Shown here: in pieces, positions 1 to 7,599 of the stretch
How the letters are laid out: every line of letters begins with the position of its first letter
Numbering within the stretch: the stretch's first letter is position 1
NCBI GenBank assembly: GCA_027484885.1
Contig: JAIXSD010000320.1
Span: 1-25,251 of the forward strand
DNA: 25,251 nt
Origin: Rubrivivax sp.
GTDB lineage: Bacteria > Pseudomonadota > Gammaproteobacteria > Burkholderiales > Burkholderiaceae_C
Direction of reading: 5' to 3'
The notes under the pieces: generated by a model
Database searches by the model: none
Told to the model about the DNA's origin: nothing
The model's input: only the letters and a program-made list of their open reading frames with translations
Position numbers and translations under genes: made by a program

Positions 1-120
1 CCGCAGCGCATCCACAGCGCCCTGACCTACGGCAGCCTGGGCATGGATGCCTACGCCTTCGGGCCCGAGGCACAAGGCCTGGCTCAGGCACTGGGCGAAA
101 CTGCACCGGAAGTGAGCTAA
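1..120 (+). CDS. C-terminal end of an unidentified chromosomal gene
   Basis: An open frame enters from the left edge in frame 1 and ends at TAA (118-120), giving 39 C-terminal residues that include RIHSALTYGSLGMDAYAF. Third codon positions are strongly GC, as in a real GC-rich gene. I do not recognise the family from this fragment. It lies outside the island, upstream of the tRNA, and so belongs to the host chromosome. Confidence 0.6.
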   Translation, partial: PQRIHSALTYGSLGMDAYAFGPEAQGLAQALGETAPEVS

Positions 121-140
121 GGCAAGGACGCCCACGGGAT

Positions 141-157
141 GCGAGCCAAGGGCTCGC
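141..157. terminator. Short perfect hairpin between the upstream gene and the tRNA
   Basis: GCGAGCC (141-147) and GGCTCGC (151-157) form a perfect 7-bp stem with a 3-nt AAG loop, 20 bp after the stop of the upstream gene. The stem is followed by TATACTTT, not a clean T-run. It may terminate the upstream transcript. TATACT at 158-163 may also be the -10 box of the tRNA, though I see no convincing -35. Confidence 0.4.
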
Positions 158-188
158 TATACTTTCATCGCAATCTCAAGAACGCACC

Positions 189-262
189 GCGGGCGTAGCT
201 CAATGGCAGAGCTGAAGCTTCCCAAGCTTAAGACGAGGGTTCGATTCCCTTCGCCCGCTCCA
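189..262 (+). tRNA. tRNA-Gly (anticodon CCC)
   Basis: This is a complete 74-nt cloverleaf with encoded CCA. The 7-bp acceptor stem GCGGGCG pairs with CGCCCGC. The anticodon loop TTCCCAA gives anticodon CCC, reading the glycine codon GGG. The T arm AGGGTTCGATTCCCT has the standard TTCGATT loop. It closely resembles the bacterial tRNA-Gly(CCC) sequence I know. One outer anticodon-stem position is a G-A mismatch. Its 3' end is the island's integration site, and the gene is left intact by the insertion. Confidence 0.95.
245..262 (+). repeat. attL core: 18-bp direct repeat in the tRNA 3' end
   Basis: TTCCCTTCGCCCGCTCCA covers part of the T arm, the acceptor strand and CCA of tRNA-Gly. It recurs exactly at 24945-24962. 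This is the usual core pattern for tyrosine recombinases that use a tRNA 3' end: the integrase side restores the complete tRNA and the far side keeps only the fragment. Confidence 0.85.
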
Positions 263-325
263 CATCTCTGCAAGTGCTTGATCTGCTGCAGATTTTCCTC
301 AAATCACCCTCCTGATACGTCACCC

Positions 326-335
326 TGCTACAAAG
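326..335 (+). repeat. Candidate left integrase arm site
   Basis: TGCTACAAAG lies between attL and the integrase start codon. The same 10-mer occurs at 24874-24883, and TGCTACAA also at 24862 and 24887, just inside attR. The same short motif near both ends suggests arm-type integrase sites. It also overlaps the integrase leader, so binding could regulate the gene. Single-copy left arms are unusual, and no binding evidence exists. Confidence 0.4.
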
Positions 336-346
336 CGGAGTGATCC

Positions 347-2290
347 ATGGACGGTTTGTTTCGACGAGGCAGCATCTGGTACGCCAGGCTCGCCATCCCA
401 CGCGATCTTCGATCGAAGCTGGGCAAAACTGAATTTGTCGCGAGTACGCGCTGCCACGAACGGGCGACGGCAAAGCTGGTCGCCAGCACCCTACTGGCTG
501 GATGGCGGCGGCATCTCGCAGACCTGAACGGACTACTCACCCAAACCATGGAACTCGAACGACTGGTCGCCGGCCACCCGGCCCTGACCACTGCGGGATA
601 CATCGCCCTGGCTGACGCTTCAAGGGTCAGCGGCATCGACGTCACCAACCTCCTCCGTGCCGTCGAGGGCGGCCAGCTTGCCCTCTTCTATCGCCATCCC
701 AAAGGCATAGCGGGCTTCATGCTGCCCAAAGCAGAATTGGAGGAACTCCGCGGGCCCGGGGAAACGGAGATCATCGTGCCGACCGCAGCTCAGATGCCGT
801 CAACCGCACCGCACAGGATCGCCTATGAACCCCTGGGCGTTCGAGGCGCAGCGACCTTCGCGCGTCTGGCAATGGCTGGGGCACATGCGCCCTCGGTGCT
901 GTTCGATGTACCGGGCAAGCCTTCTTTGTGCTTCGCTCCTGAATCAGCCGTCGACCTCAAACAAGAGCACTTTGAACTGCTTGCTATGGAAGTCGAGCGC
1001 CTTCGCGGCAGACTTGCCGCGACCGTGACCCCTCAGCAACTTGAGCTTGCAAAAGCTGCGCGCGCAGCGGCGCCGTCGCAAAAGGCAAACACCCAGCCCC
1101 AGCGCCGGGCGTCTGATGCAGTGAAAGCCTACATGCGAGTACGACAACTTCAGTGCAGCGAAGACCAAGCAAGGCGAATCCTGGGCGCATTGGAGCTTTT
1201 TGTGGAGCTGGAGTGTGACCCCTGGCTGCACGAGGTGACGCCCGACTCCATGGACCGCTTTCGCGACGAAAAGCTACCCAGCGTGCCTGCAAACGAAAAC
1301 AAAGTCCGCCTCCAGTTCAAGAGCACGTCGATCACCGAATCAATCCAAGCTGTTCGGAACACCGACTGGCCTCGCATCTCGCCCGCGGAACAGACCAAGC
1401 GCCTCACCTGGATCGCTAGCATGTTTGAGTGGCTGAAGTTGAAGCAGTGGATCGACACTGACCCGTGTGCGACGCTCGTCGGAGAAAGTGAAGCCAGATC
1501 AAAGCTGCAGCGGATGAAAGAGCGCGCACAGGACGCCCGGGAGAACTTTTCAGCGGAGGATCTGCAGCGCATCTTTTCCGCGGGCGAATGGTTCCAAACT
1601 GGGCGAGGTGTCCTGACCAGGGCCGGCACCTACCGGGAGTATTGCCCGCACTACTACTGGTTGCCATTGTTGGGCCTTTTCACCGGTGCCCGGATCAACG
1701 AGCTGGCCCAACTGCACCTCAGCGACATTCGCTGCACGCCCGACGGAGTCTGGTTCTTGGACCTGGCCGTGCTCGATGATGACGGCGGGAAGAAGCGACG
1801 GAAGAACCCCAACTCGAAGCGGCGTGTGCCCATTCATCCCAAACTGATCTCGCTGGGCTTCTTGGATTGGAAGAACGCCCTCACGCGCAGCGGGTTCGAA
1901 AGACTGTTCCCAGAACTGCGATTCGACCAAGTCAAGGGGTACGGAAAGGCTGCGACCAAGTGGTTCAGCGGCTACCTAAATGGGCTCGGATTTCCGCGTG
2001 ACAACACCAAGGTTTTCCACTCATTCCGGGGCACATTGGTCACCTACTGCGCATCCAAGCTCAAGCTGACGCCCCAGGAAATCTCCGTCATCAGCGGGCA
2101 CGCCCGTGACACCAGCGTTCTGAGCAAGCACTACCTGAAAGACCAGTTGCCTGAAGACCTCATCGCGACCGTTAAACGCATTGATTTCCCGCTGCCGCAC
2201 ATCGCTGCATTCGACTGCGAAGCTGGACTAAAGGCGGTGAGTGACGCGCTCAACAGGAAGAACCGCGGGCGCGGAGCTGGGGAGGACTAA
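347..2290 (+). CDS. Tyrosine recombinase (phage-type integrase) of the island
   Basis: The 647-residue protein catalyses site-specific recombination between the island and the tRNA-Gly 3' end. The C-terminal catalytic domain has Arg449 in TGARINELAQL, His558 and Arg561 in HSFRGT, His585 in SGHARD and the nucleophile Tyr596 in KHYLK, the complete R-H-R-H-Y set. A Lys/Arg-rich hairpin (GGKKRRKNPNSKRRVPIHP) precedes the HxxR box. The first 60 residues (LFRRGSIWYARLAIPRDLR) resemble the short N-terminal module (DUF6538 type) of large proteobacterial integrases, and a SAM-like core-binding domain probably lies near 245-380. At 647 residues it is longer than classical phage integrases but normal for the large island class. 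GGAG seven bases before ATG 347 supports the start. The gene points away from the tRNA into the island. Confidence 0.93.
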   Translation: MDGLFRRGSIWYARLAIPRDLRSKLGKTEFVASTRCHERATAKLVASTLLAGWRRHLADLNGLLTQTMELERLVAGHPALTTAGYIALADASRVSGIDVTNLLRAVEGGQLALFYRHPKGIAGFMLPKAELEELRGPGETEIIVPTAAQMPSTAPHRIAYEPLGVRGAATFARLAMAGAHAPSVLFDVPGKPSLCFAPESAVDLKQEHFELLAMEVERLRGRLAATVTPQQLELAKAARAAAPSQKANTQPQRRASDAVKAYMRVRQLQCSEDQARRILGALELFVELECDPWLHEVTPDSMDRFRDEKLPSVPANENKVRLQFKSTSITESIQAVRNTDWPRISPAEQTKRLTWIASMFEWLKLKQWIDTDPCATLVGESEARSKLQRMKERAQDARENFSAEDLQRIFSAGEWFQTGRGVLTRAGTYREYCPHYYWLPLLGLFTGARINELAQLHLSDIRCTPDGVWFLDLAVLDDDGGKKRRKNPNSKRRVPIHPKLISLGFLDWKNALTRSGFERLFPELRFDQVKGYGKAATKWFSGYLNGLGFPRDNTKVFHSFRGTLVTYCASKLKLTPQEISVISGHARDTSVLSKHYLKDQLPEDLIATVKRIDFPLPHIAAFDCEAGLKAVSDALNRKNRGRGAGED

Positions 2291-2438
2291 AAGCCAGTCG
2301 GCTTACTAGGGCGATTGAAGCCCAGCCCAGCCCTGACCAGAGCAGACCAAAGTGCGCCGCATTCGCAAAAGGCACGTTGGTGCAAACTTTGTGTATCCGC
2401 AATCTGACTCTCGTCGGCCACGAAAGCGCGAAGAACCC

Positions 2439-2849
2439 CTAGTAAGTTACCTGAAAGACGAGCAACCCGCCCTTGTCGAGCTCGCGACATCGGACGTGGT
2501 ATGCACAGGGCGCAAACTTAAAATTCACGTTGAAATGCAGGTACGGATCGGGCCGGCGCACACCATCGCCTTTGCCGCCTTCGTGCGCACTGGCGGTACA
2601 GGTCCACCCCTCTCCACTCATGCGCTCAAGCAAAGCGCGCGCTGAGATGACATTACGGGAGACCGACGTTAGGTGCATCTTGTCGGCGCGCTCCAGCAAG
2701 CTGTAAATCACGTCCTCGCGCAACTTCTGGTAGATCTTACCCACCTCAGGCTGGAACTGCTCGTTGCGCCTCCCGTCCTTCCGGAGCGGGAAGAACCCCG
2801 TAGGGTCGAGATAATTTTCAAGCACCTTTCGGCGGCGAATAGAAGCCAT
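2439..2849 (-). CDS. Hypothetical protein
   Basis: This is a minus-strand frame of 136 residues from ATG 2849 (MASIRRRKVL); an in-frame ATG at 2888 would add 13 residues. It opens with a basic segment, has a helical stretch (GKIYQKLREDVIYSLLERAD) and ends in alternating hydrophobic residues (LHFNVNFKFAP) suggestive of beta strands. I recognise no family. It converges on the integrase with about 150 bp between. There is no strong ribosome site. It is kept as probable because the composition looks protein-like and no better frame overlaps it. Confidence 0.45.
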   Translation of the reverse strand: MASIRRRKVLENYLDPTGFFPLRKDGRRNEQFQPEVGKIYQKLREDVIYSLLERADKMHLTSVSRNVISARALLERMSGEGWTCTASAHEGGKGDGVRRPDPYLHFNVNFKFAPCAYHVRCRELDKGGLLVFQVTY

Positions 2850-3786
2850 GGCATGTGATCTGGTACCAAGAGTAGTTCGAATGGTCACATGCCGAATGCT
2901 GGCGATACATCCCTAGACGACACGAGCAACTTGACACTTTCCAATATGGGGGATAAACGCCACTCTGACCGGGCTACTCAGCGGATAGCGCATCAACTGC
3001 ACCCGAGCACGAACGCCCGGCAGCGGCTAGTCAGTAAGAACTGGCAGTTCGACGGCAGATTTCCTTGTCGTGAAGCAACTACCCCTCTGGGCCTTTTGCC
3101 GCCAACTTACAGGTTTGGGTTCACCGGGACCTCGTGCCTACCGCATCATTCCCTTGCTGCATCCACTGTTCACATGACCGGCTTCATCACGTTACGTCGC
3201 CCAGACTGGCTATAAGTTCTCCCGCTTCGCTCAGTGCCCATCGCACGAACAGCCGCCAAATCAGCCCCATTCAACGAGTCAAAAACTCCCAGGTCCACAT
3301 CGGTTTCATCAGGGCTGACCAGTGGCCGTCGATCGCACGCTCGCACCGGAGCGTCAGCAACCAAATGACGTTTTACCCCCTGGGTTTACCAACAGTTTTG
3401 AACACCCAGAGCCACCGGAGAAGCCCAAACGCTCGACAACATGGGGAGTTTGCACAGAGGGAAACTGTTCAACGAAGCATCAATTTCTTGATGCCCTTTC
3501 AACAGTTTCAGGGCGCAAGTGAGACGTGGTCCTGGAACAGCAATTCGCAAGGAACCAACGTTCCAGTCATGTTGACGCACCTCGCTCTGCGCTGCTCCAG
3601 GCCGTGCTATTCCGCACCGTGTTGGTCCGATATAGGCCAGCCTGAGTTATCCCAGGTTAGCCTAAGTTAGCTCAAGCTAAATTGGGCTAGCTCTGGTTAA
3701 CTCAGCTCAGGCTTGATCGCCCCCCTCACGCACCAGAACAGGCTGGGCGGGAGATGCCCGGAGTGATCCAAGGCCGGGGCGTCGGC
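2850..3786. other. Gene-poor stretch with a 64-bp palindrome
   Basis: I find no convincing gene here. The open frames are short and overlapping, without ribosome sites or family resemblance. The only clear structure is the imperfect palindrome at 3642-3705. The stretch reads like decayed or non-coding island DNA. Confidence 0.5.
3642..3705. repeat. 64-bp imperfect palindrome
   Basis: The arms are symmetric about 3673.5. The outer arms are CTGAGTTA (3642-3649) and TAACTCAG (3698-3705); the inner arms are TTAGCT (3667-3672) and AGCTAA (3675-3680) with a 2-nt CA loop; a middle block AGCCT (3659-3663) faces GGGCT (3684-3688). By hand, 24 of 31 possible pairs are Watson-Crick and 3 are G-T, read on the plus strand. 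Function is unknown: it could be a protein-binding site, a hairpin nicking site or a transcript hairpin. No gene flanks it closely. Confidence 0.7.
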
Positions 3787-4014
3787 CTATCCGGATCTGT
3801 GAAAGCCACTGCTCTTCCGCAAAAAGGCGCTCGTGCACTGAGCGTCGAACTCCTCGGGCGTGACCGGGAGGTTCCGCACGATGCAGCTACCTGGAATTCG
3901 CACAGCGTCTGGGTCGCGTTGCAGGGCGTCTGTCACGGTAAAGCGACAGGGTGACTGGCGAACCGCGCCGCGACAGTCTTTCATCATCCAGAGCCAATAT
4001 TCAACTGCTTTCAT
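3787..4014 (-). CDS. Small conserved-looking hypothetical protein
   Basis: The frame encodes 75 residues from ATG 4014. It contains WLWMMKDCRGAVRQSPCRFT, then DALQRDPDAVRIPGS and VRNLPVTPEEFDAQ. This layout resembles a family of small proteobacterial proteins of unknown function in which an aromatic start is followed by an R-x-T strand, an ALxRxPxAxRxxGS turn and a VRxxPxTPEE tail; that is from memory, not from a search. The frame stays open upstream to 4209, but the extra N-terminal part is of poorer quality. There is no strong ribosome site. It stands alone on the minus strand. Confidence 0.55.
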   Translation of the reverse strand: MKAVEYWLWMMKDCRGAVRQSPCRFTVTDALQRDPDAVRIPGSCIVRNLPVTPEEFDAQCTSAFLRKSSGFHRSG

Positions 4015-5161
4015 GGAAGCAATCGTCACGCACGAGTAGCTCACCACGTGAGCCACCGCAAGCATCGGCCAGCTGATTGAGGCTAAAAAATCCAGGGCCG
4101 CACTACGCCCCAGGGGCCTGGATAGAGTCGTCGTCCAGGCTGCCGAATTGGAAGAGAGCAAGCAAGCCCCAGGACTCCTTTGCATCCCCTCCCCGCCCTT
4201 TGAACGCAAGCTGGGTGAGCGATCAGGGGGGCCTGACTGAAGGTGGGCGACGCCCCTAGAACCTGGAGATGTGTTGAGGGCTTCCGGTATGGGAAGGCAT
4301 AGTGCCCCTTACCCGACGACGACGTTGGGTTCAGGCTACCTTGCCCACACCGGACATTTCCGTATATGGAACCTTCCCTCAGTTGCGGCAGTAGTCCTGG
4401 AGTGAGCTCTGAGAGCTCGGCGACTCGCTTCACGACGCAGACCCGGCTTGCCGCACCCTCTTCAGGCGCTCCTCCCGGGGACGTGTGTCTGCTTCCATCT
4501 ACGTCCTTCATCAGCCTGGGCGGCTGACCTCTCCAATTGCGCCCGACCGTTGGCTACCCGAAAAGCGCTGGAAAAATCAGCATAGACACGCGCGATGCGG
4601 GGGACAATTTTTCAACTTTTCAGATCCTGAGTTGACCAGCGTCCAAATGGGTTTGACTACCGCCCAGCATCTGGGCGCGGCCCAGCACACCCATCCAGCC
4701 ACGCTTCAAACCACGAATACTGGAGAGGCGAAGACACCGATTCCGTCTCAAACCACGAATAAAGAATCGCTCAGGGGTGCTGATGTGAAGTAAAAACGCG
4801 ATATTTGAATGCTTTGCACCTCATCTAACGCATTCACGCGACAAAAGGACTCAGCAAAGGATGCGTTGATTCGTGTTTTGAGACGGGTTTTTCAGTCACG
4901 GTTGCCTGATTCGTAGTTTGAGTCGGAAAACTCCACCGCGTCAGCAGCAACACGTCGATCCGAAGCCCGGGCAGATTGAGCAGCGGAAAAGGCATGGTGC
5001 CAAAAGGGCCCGCGTGCTGTCTGAAGCACGAGCGAGGTTGGACTGGCGTGCATTGCGGCGCGAACGCACGCCGCAATTCAAATACCGCAGCTCAGCTTCA
5101 CTCTGGTTGGCTCGGGTTCACCACGACTAAATGGCGCCCCAGTTTGCCTGCAGGCACGCCA
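4015..5161. other. Gene-poor stretch with a symmetric repeat set
   Basis: I find no gene I can support. The minus-strand frame at 4083-4511 and the plus-strand frames at 4485-5419 lack ribosome sites and recognisable content. The notable content is the repeat array at 4705-4926, whose core (4761-4868) is more AT-rich than the surroundings. Confidence 0.5.
4705..4926. repeat. Four 14-18 bp repeats in nested inverted arrangement
   Basis: Two copies point one way: TTCAAACCACGAAT at 4705-4718 and CCGTCTCAAACCACGAAT at 4743-4760. Two point the other way: ATTCGTGTTTTGAGACGG at 4869-4886 and ATTCGTAGTTTGAGTCGG at 4909-4926. The inner pair is an 18-bp inverted repeat with one mismatch. Both pairs share almost the same centre (about 4814), and the copies within each half are 42 and 40 bp apart, near four helical turns. 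AACGCAT (4827-4833) and ATGCGTT (4861-4867) add a smaller pair inside. The layout fits a site for a dimeric protein, such as an origin, a recombination site or an operator. Confidence 0.75.
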
Positions 5162-5395
5162 TCAAAATTTCCTGTACTCCGCAAGAGGCACACCATGGGC
5201 CTCCACGAAGGCATTCGAGCTTTGAAGTGCGCCCCGGTTCTGTGCGAGCCAAATCTCAGTCGTGCGCCGCGACACAGCGTCAGCGATCCCCTGCTCCGCC
5301 GCCCGGGACAAGTCAACACCGATCAGACGGGCCTGAGAGAGCAAGTCGGACCTAACGCGAATTCTGGTTGTAATGCGAACTGTTGGGTCTTTCAT
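5162..5395 (-). CDS. ccdA: CcdA-type antitoxin, apparently without its toxin
   Basis: The 77-residue protein (from MKDPTVRITTRIRV) resembles CcdA antitoxins: an N-terminal ribbon-helix-helix strand, then RSDLLSQARLIGVDLSRAAE and a C-terminal part containing WLAQNRGALQSSNAFVEAHG, the region that in CcdA binds the gyrase toxin CcdB. The frame stays open to 5428; ATG 5395 is chosen because the family begins there, with AGAAATCTCT just upstream. In ccd operons ccdB follows and overlaps the antitoxin stop. Here TGATG is present at the stop, but the frame opened by that ATG ends after 11 codons, and no CcdB-like protein is readable in 4834-5161. The toxin has probably been lost, or the antitoxin serves to neutralise toxins in trans. 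Confidence 0.8.
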   Translation of the reverse strand: MKDPTVRITTRIRVRSDLLSQARLIGVDLSRAAEQGIADAVSRRTTEIWLAQNRGALQSSNAFVEAHGVPLAEYRKF

Positions 5396-5669
5396 AGAGA
5401 TTTCTCCGGCCAGGATTGACTCGGCCAAGTTTGGTGGGAGTGCCCGTTGAAGTCTACAGTTCGAGCAAATTCACCGGACCAAGGTCAGTGTTTACGCAAT
5501 CGACAGCAGCCCACTGATCATCTTCCGGTCGCTCGCTGGACAATGAGTCGACCCAGCAAAAAAGCGAACCGACGTCATGCAAGCGGACTCATCCCGAGCC
5601 TAAGTGCGATGGCCCCTGCGCTACATTTGAGAAAAATTCCGACGTCAATGGTGCATCGGGGAGGAACAC

Positions 5670-6269
5670 ATGCAACGCTGTGCAGCGCACACAACATCCG
5701 GCCGTCGATGTCTAAATCGGCCGTTGCCCGGTGGCGATCATTGTGCAACCCATCGGGGGCGCATTTCCGGCAGCGAGGCCATCGCCGTGGGCGTGGGCGC
5801 CGCCGTTGGCCATGCTTTCATACCCGGCTTGGGCGGCGCATTCGTTGGCGGGCTTGCTGGGCGCGCCGTCCGGTCGCTGATGGCAGGCACTGCAAAGAAG
5901 AAGCCACGCGTATTCGTCAGCTTCGATTTCGACAACGATCTTGCGCTGAAGCACTTTGTCCTTGGTCAGGCGAAGTTGGCTGACTCGCCATTCGAGGTCA
6001 TAGATCACTCGCTAAGAGAAGCGGCACCCGAAAACGACTGGGAGCGCAAAGCCAACGCTGCGATATGCCGATCTGACATCGTGCTAGTGATGGTTGGCGC
6101 GAAGACTCACAAAGCTCATGGCGTCCTCAAGGAGGTCGCCATGGCTCGAAAGGCCGGGGTCAGAATCGTCCAAATCATCGGCTACAAGGGCCGTAAATAC
6201 ACGCAAGTGCCAAACGCCGGGCGCCTATATGCCTGGAACTGGGCAAATCTCAAGAAGCAATTGAGCTGA
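5670..6269 (+). CDS. TIR-like protein with a Cys/His cluster and a glycine-rich hydrophobic segment
   Basis: The protein has 199 residues in three parts. Residues 1-30 hold C4-x2-H7, C14 and C25-x2-H28, a likely zinc knuckle. Residues 34-72 are glycine-rich and hydrophobic with G-x-x-x-G spacing (SEAIAVGVGAAVGHAFIPGL then GGAFVGGLAGRAV), like glycine-zipper membrane segments. Residues 78-199 look like a TIR-like domain: strand RVFVSFDFDND, an IVLVMVG strand and Glu155 in VLKEVAMARKAG at the position of the TIR catalytic glutamate. Family knowledge: TIR-like proteins of this kind (ThsB-type) process NAD. Inference: the first 72 residues could anchor or insert the protein in a membrane, making it an effector candidate. 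GGAGG six bases before the ATG supports the start. It opens the operon. Confidence 0.8.
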   Translation: MQRCAAHTTSGRRCLNRPLPGGDHCATHRGRISGSEAIAVGVGAAVGHAFIPGLGGAFVGGLAGRAVRSLMAGTAKKKPRVFVSFDFDNDLALKHFVLGQAKLADSPFEVIDHSLREAAPENDWERKANAAICRSDIVLVMVGAKTHKAHGVLKEVAMARKAGVRIVQIIGYKGRKYTQVPNAGRLYAWNWANLKKQLS

Positions 6270-6353
6270 GACGAACACGTTGCGCTGGACTTGGCAAGCG
6301 CAAGTGCAAGTCCACAAGGATTTCAAAGAAGCCAGTAGATCAAGGAGGACGTA

Positions 6354-6929
6354 GTGGCTCGACGGTGCTTTTTTAGTTTTCACTACCAAGATGTGATCGA
6401 CTTCCGTGCAAACGTGGTGCGCAACCACAATGTCACAAAGGAGGACAACGGCGGTTTTTTCGACGCGTCGATATGGGAAACGGCCAAGAAGCAAGGCGAC
6501 ATCGCGCTCAAGCGGTTGATAAATGGCGGCCTGGAGAATACGTCGGCCACTGTCGTTCTAATTGGCTCGGGAACCTATGCCAGGCGCTGGGTTCAGTACG
6601 AAATCATGAAGAGCATTGAGCGGGGCAACAAGGTGCTCGGGGTTCACATCAACGGTATTCGTGATCGGAATAGTTCGGTGCGCGCGCAAGGCCCCAATCC
6701 CTTCGACTTTCTCGGCCTCCAGATTAGCGACGACGGCCGCATGGGCACGCCGACCGTCTGGGATCTGAATCAGAAAAAGTGGTGCTATTACGAAGATCTC
6801 GGCAAGTTCAGCATCGGCCAACAATCCATCGAAAAGCGTGGCAGGAACCTCCCCCTCACCACATGGCTGCCGACGTATGACTGGGTCGCGGACAAGGGGT
6901 TTGATAACTTTGCGAGTTGGGTTGAGTAA
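6354..6929 (+). CDS. ThsB-like TIR protein (DUF1863 / MTH538 type)
   Basis: The 191-residue protein starts at GTG, supported by AGGAGG a few bases upstream. The start RRCFFSFHYQDVIDFRANVV is typical of the TIR-like family that includes Thoeris ThsB; FFDASIWETAKKQGD and SATVVLIGSGTYARRWVQYE follow, with Glu83 in the catalytic glutamate position. In Thoeris, ThsB senses infection and makes a cyclic ADP-ribose isomer from NAD. The C-terminal 80 residues (GLQISDDGRMGTPTVWDLN and onward) complete the usual length. It follows the previous gene by 84 bp, and its stop overlaps the next start (TAATG). The family call is firm; the reaction is inferred. Confidence 0.87.
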   Translation: MARRCFFSFHYQDVIDFRANVVRNHNVTKEDNGGFFDASIWETAKKQGDIALKRLINGGLENTSATVVLIGSGTYARRWVQYEIMKSIERGNKVLGVHINGIRDRNSSVRAQGPNPFDFLGLQISDDGRMGTPTVWDLNQKKWCYYEDLGKFSIGQQSIEKRGRNLPLTTWLPTYDWVADKGFDNFASWVE

Positions 6930-7504
6930 TGGCACTTTTTACAGAATCGGATCTTCGCGCACGGGCTGATCGAGGAACGCCCGTGCAAAAATCGGCAGGC
7001 AATATCCTTACGGAAAAGGTCCTGAGCTCTGCTTCCGTCAAGGAATTCGACGTTTTCTTGTCACACAGCTTCAGTGACCAAAAACTGATCCTCGGGATTT
7101 GGCTGTCGCTGGAGGATATGGGCTACAAGGTTTACGTCGACTGGATTCACGATCGGCAGTTGAGTCGCGAAACTGTGAACAAGGAAACTGCGACCGTGCT
7201 TCGCCAGCGCATGTTGAGTTGCAAGAGCCTTTTCTTCGCGACCACGGCCAATAGCAGTGCATCGAAATGGATGCCTTGGGAGCTGGGGTTCAAGGACGGG
7301 CACAACCGCCGCGCGGCGATCCTTCCCGTGGCCCAGTACGCAACTTCGACCTTTGCCGGGCAGGAGTACCTGGCCATCTACCCGTATGTGGTCAAAGATC
7401 AAGCTGCAAACGTTCCGGGTGACAAACTCTGGATTCATACATCTCCTACCTGCTACATCATTTTTGATGCGTGGCTTACTGGCTCGGACCCTATCCAGCG
7501 TTGA
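6929..7504 (+). CDS. TIR-domain protein
   Basis: The 191-residue protein has a TIR domain from about residue 38 to 175: EFDVFLSHSFSDQ (strand A and box 1), MGYKVYVDWIHD (strand B), then SKSLFF-type strand LSCKSLFFATT and Glu118 in WMPWELGFKDG, the catalytic position of NAD-cleaving TIR proteins. The first 37 residues are charged and carry no obvious domain. Its ATG overlaps the stop of the previous gene, so the two are probably translationally coupled and made in fixed ratio. It belongs to a different TIR subfamily from its two upstream neighbours, so this is not a simple tandem duplication. Confidence 0.87.
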   Translation: MALFTESDLRARADRGTPVQKSAGNILTEKVLSSASVKEFDVFLSHSFSDQKLILGIWLSLEDMGYKVYVDWIHDRQLSRETVNKETATVLRQRMLSCKSLFFATTANSSASKWMPWELGFKDGHNRRAAILPVAQYATSTFAGQEYLAIYPYVVKDQAANVPGDKLWIHTSPTCYIIFDAWLTGSDPIQR

Positions 7505-7599
7505 CGGACCGCTGGGGCGACGACTGACACCGATGACCGGCAACGAGGAAAATCCGGCGCGCTGAGGCCCACTTCTTTGACCAACAAGAGCAAGCAAAA

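Noticed and set aside
3642..3705. Integron attC site
   Set aside because: The palindrome lacks the RYYYAAC and GTTRRRY core pair, and there is no integron integrase in the window.
4834..5161. A decayed ccdB downstream of ccdA
   Set aside because: Short stretches in different frames look vaguely similar, but none is long enough to defend.
5447..5983. 178-codon plus-strand frame overlapping the first TIR-like gene
   Set aside because: It has an arginine-rich, out-of-frame composition, and the overlapping TIR-like frame has a ribosome site and a clear fold.
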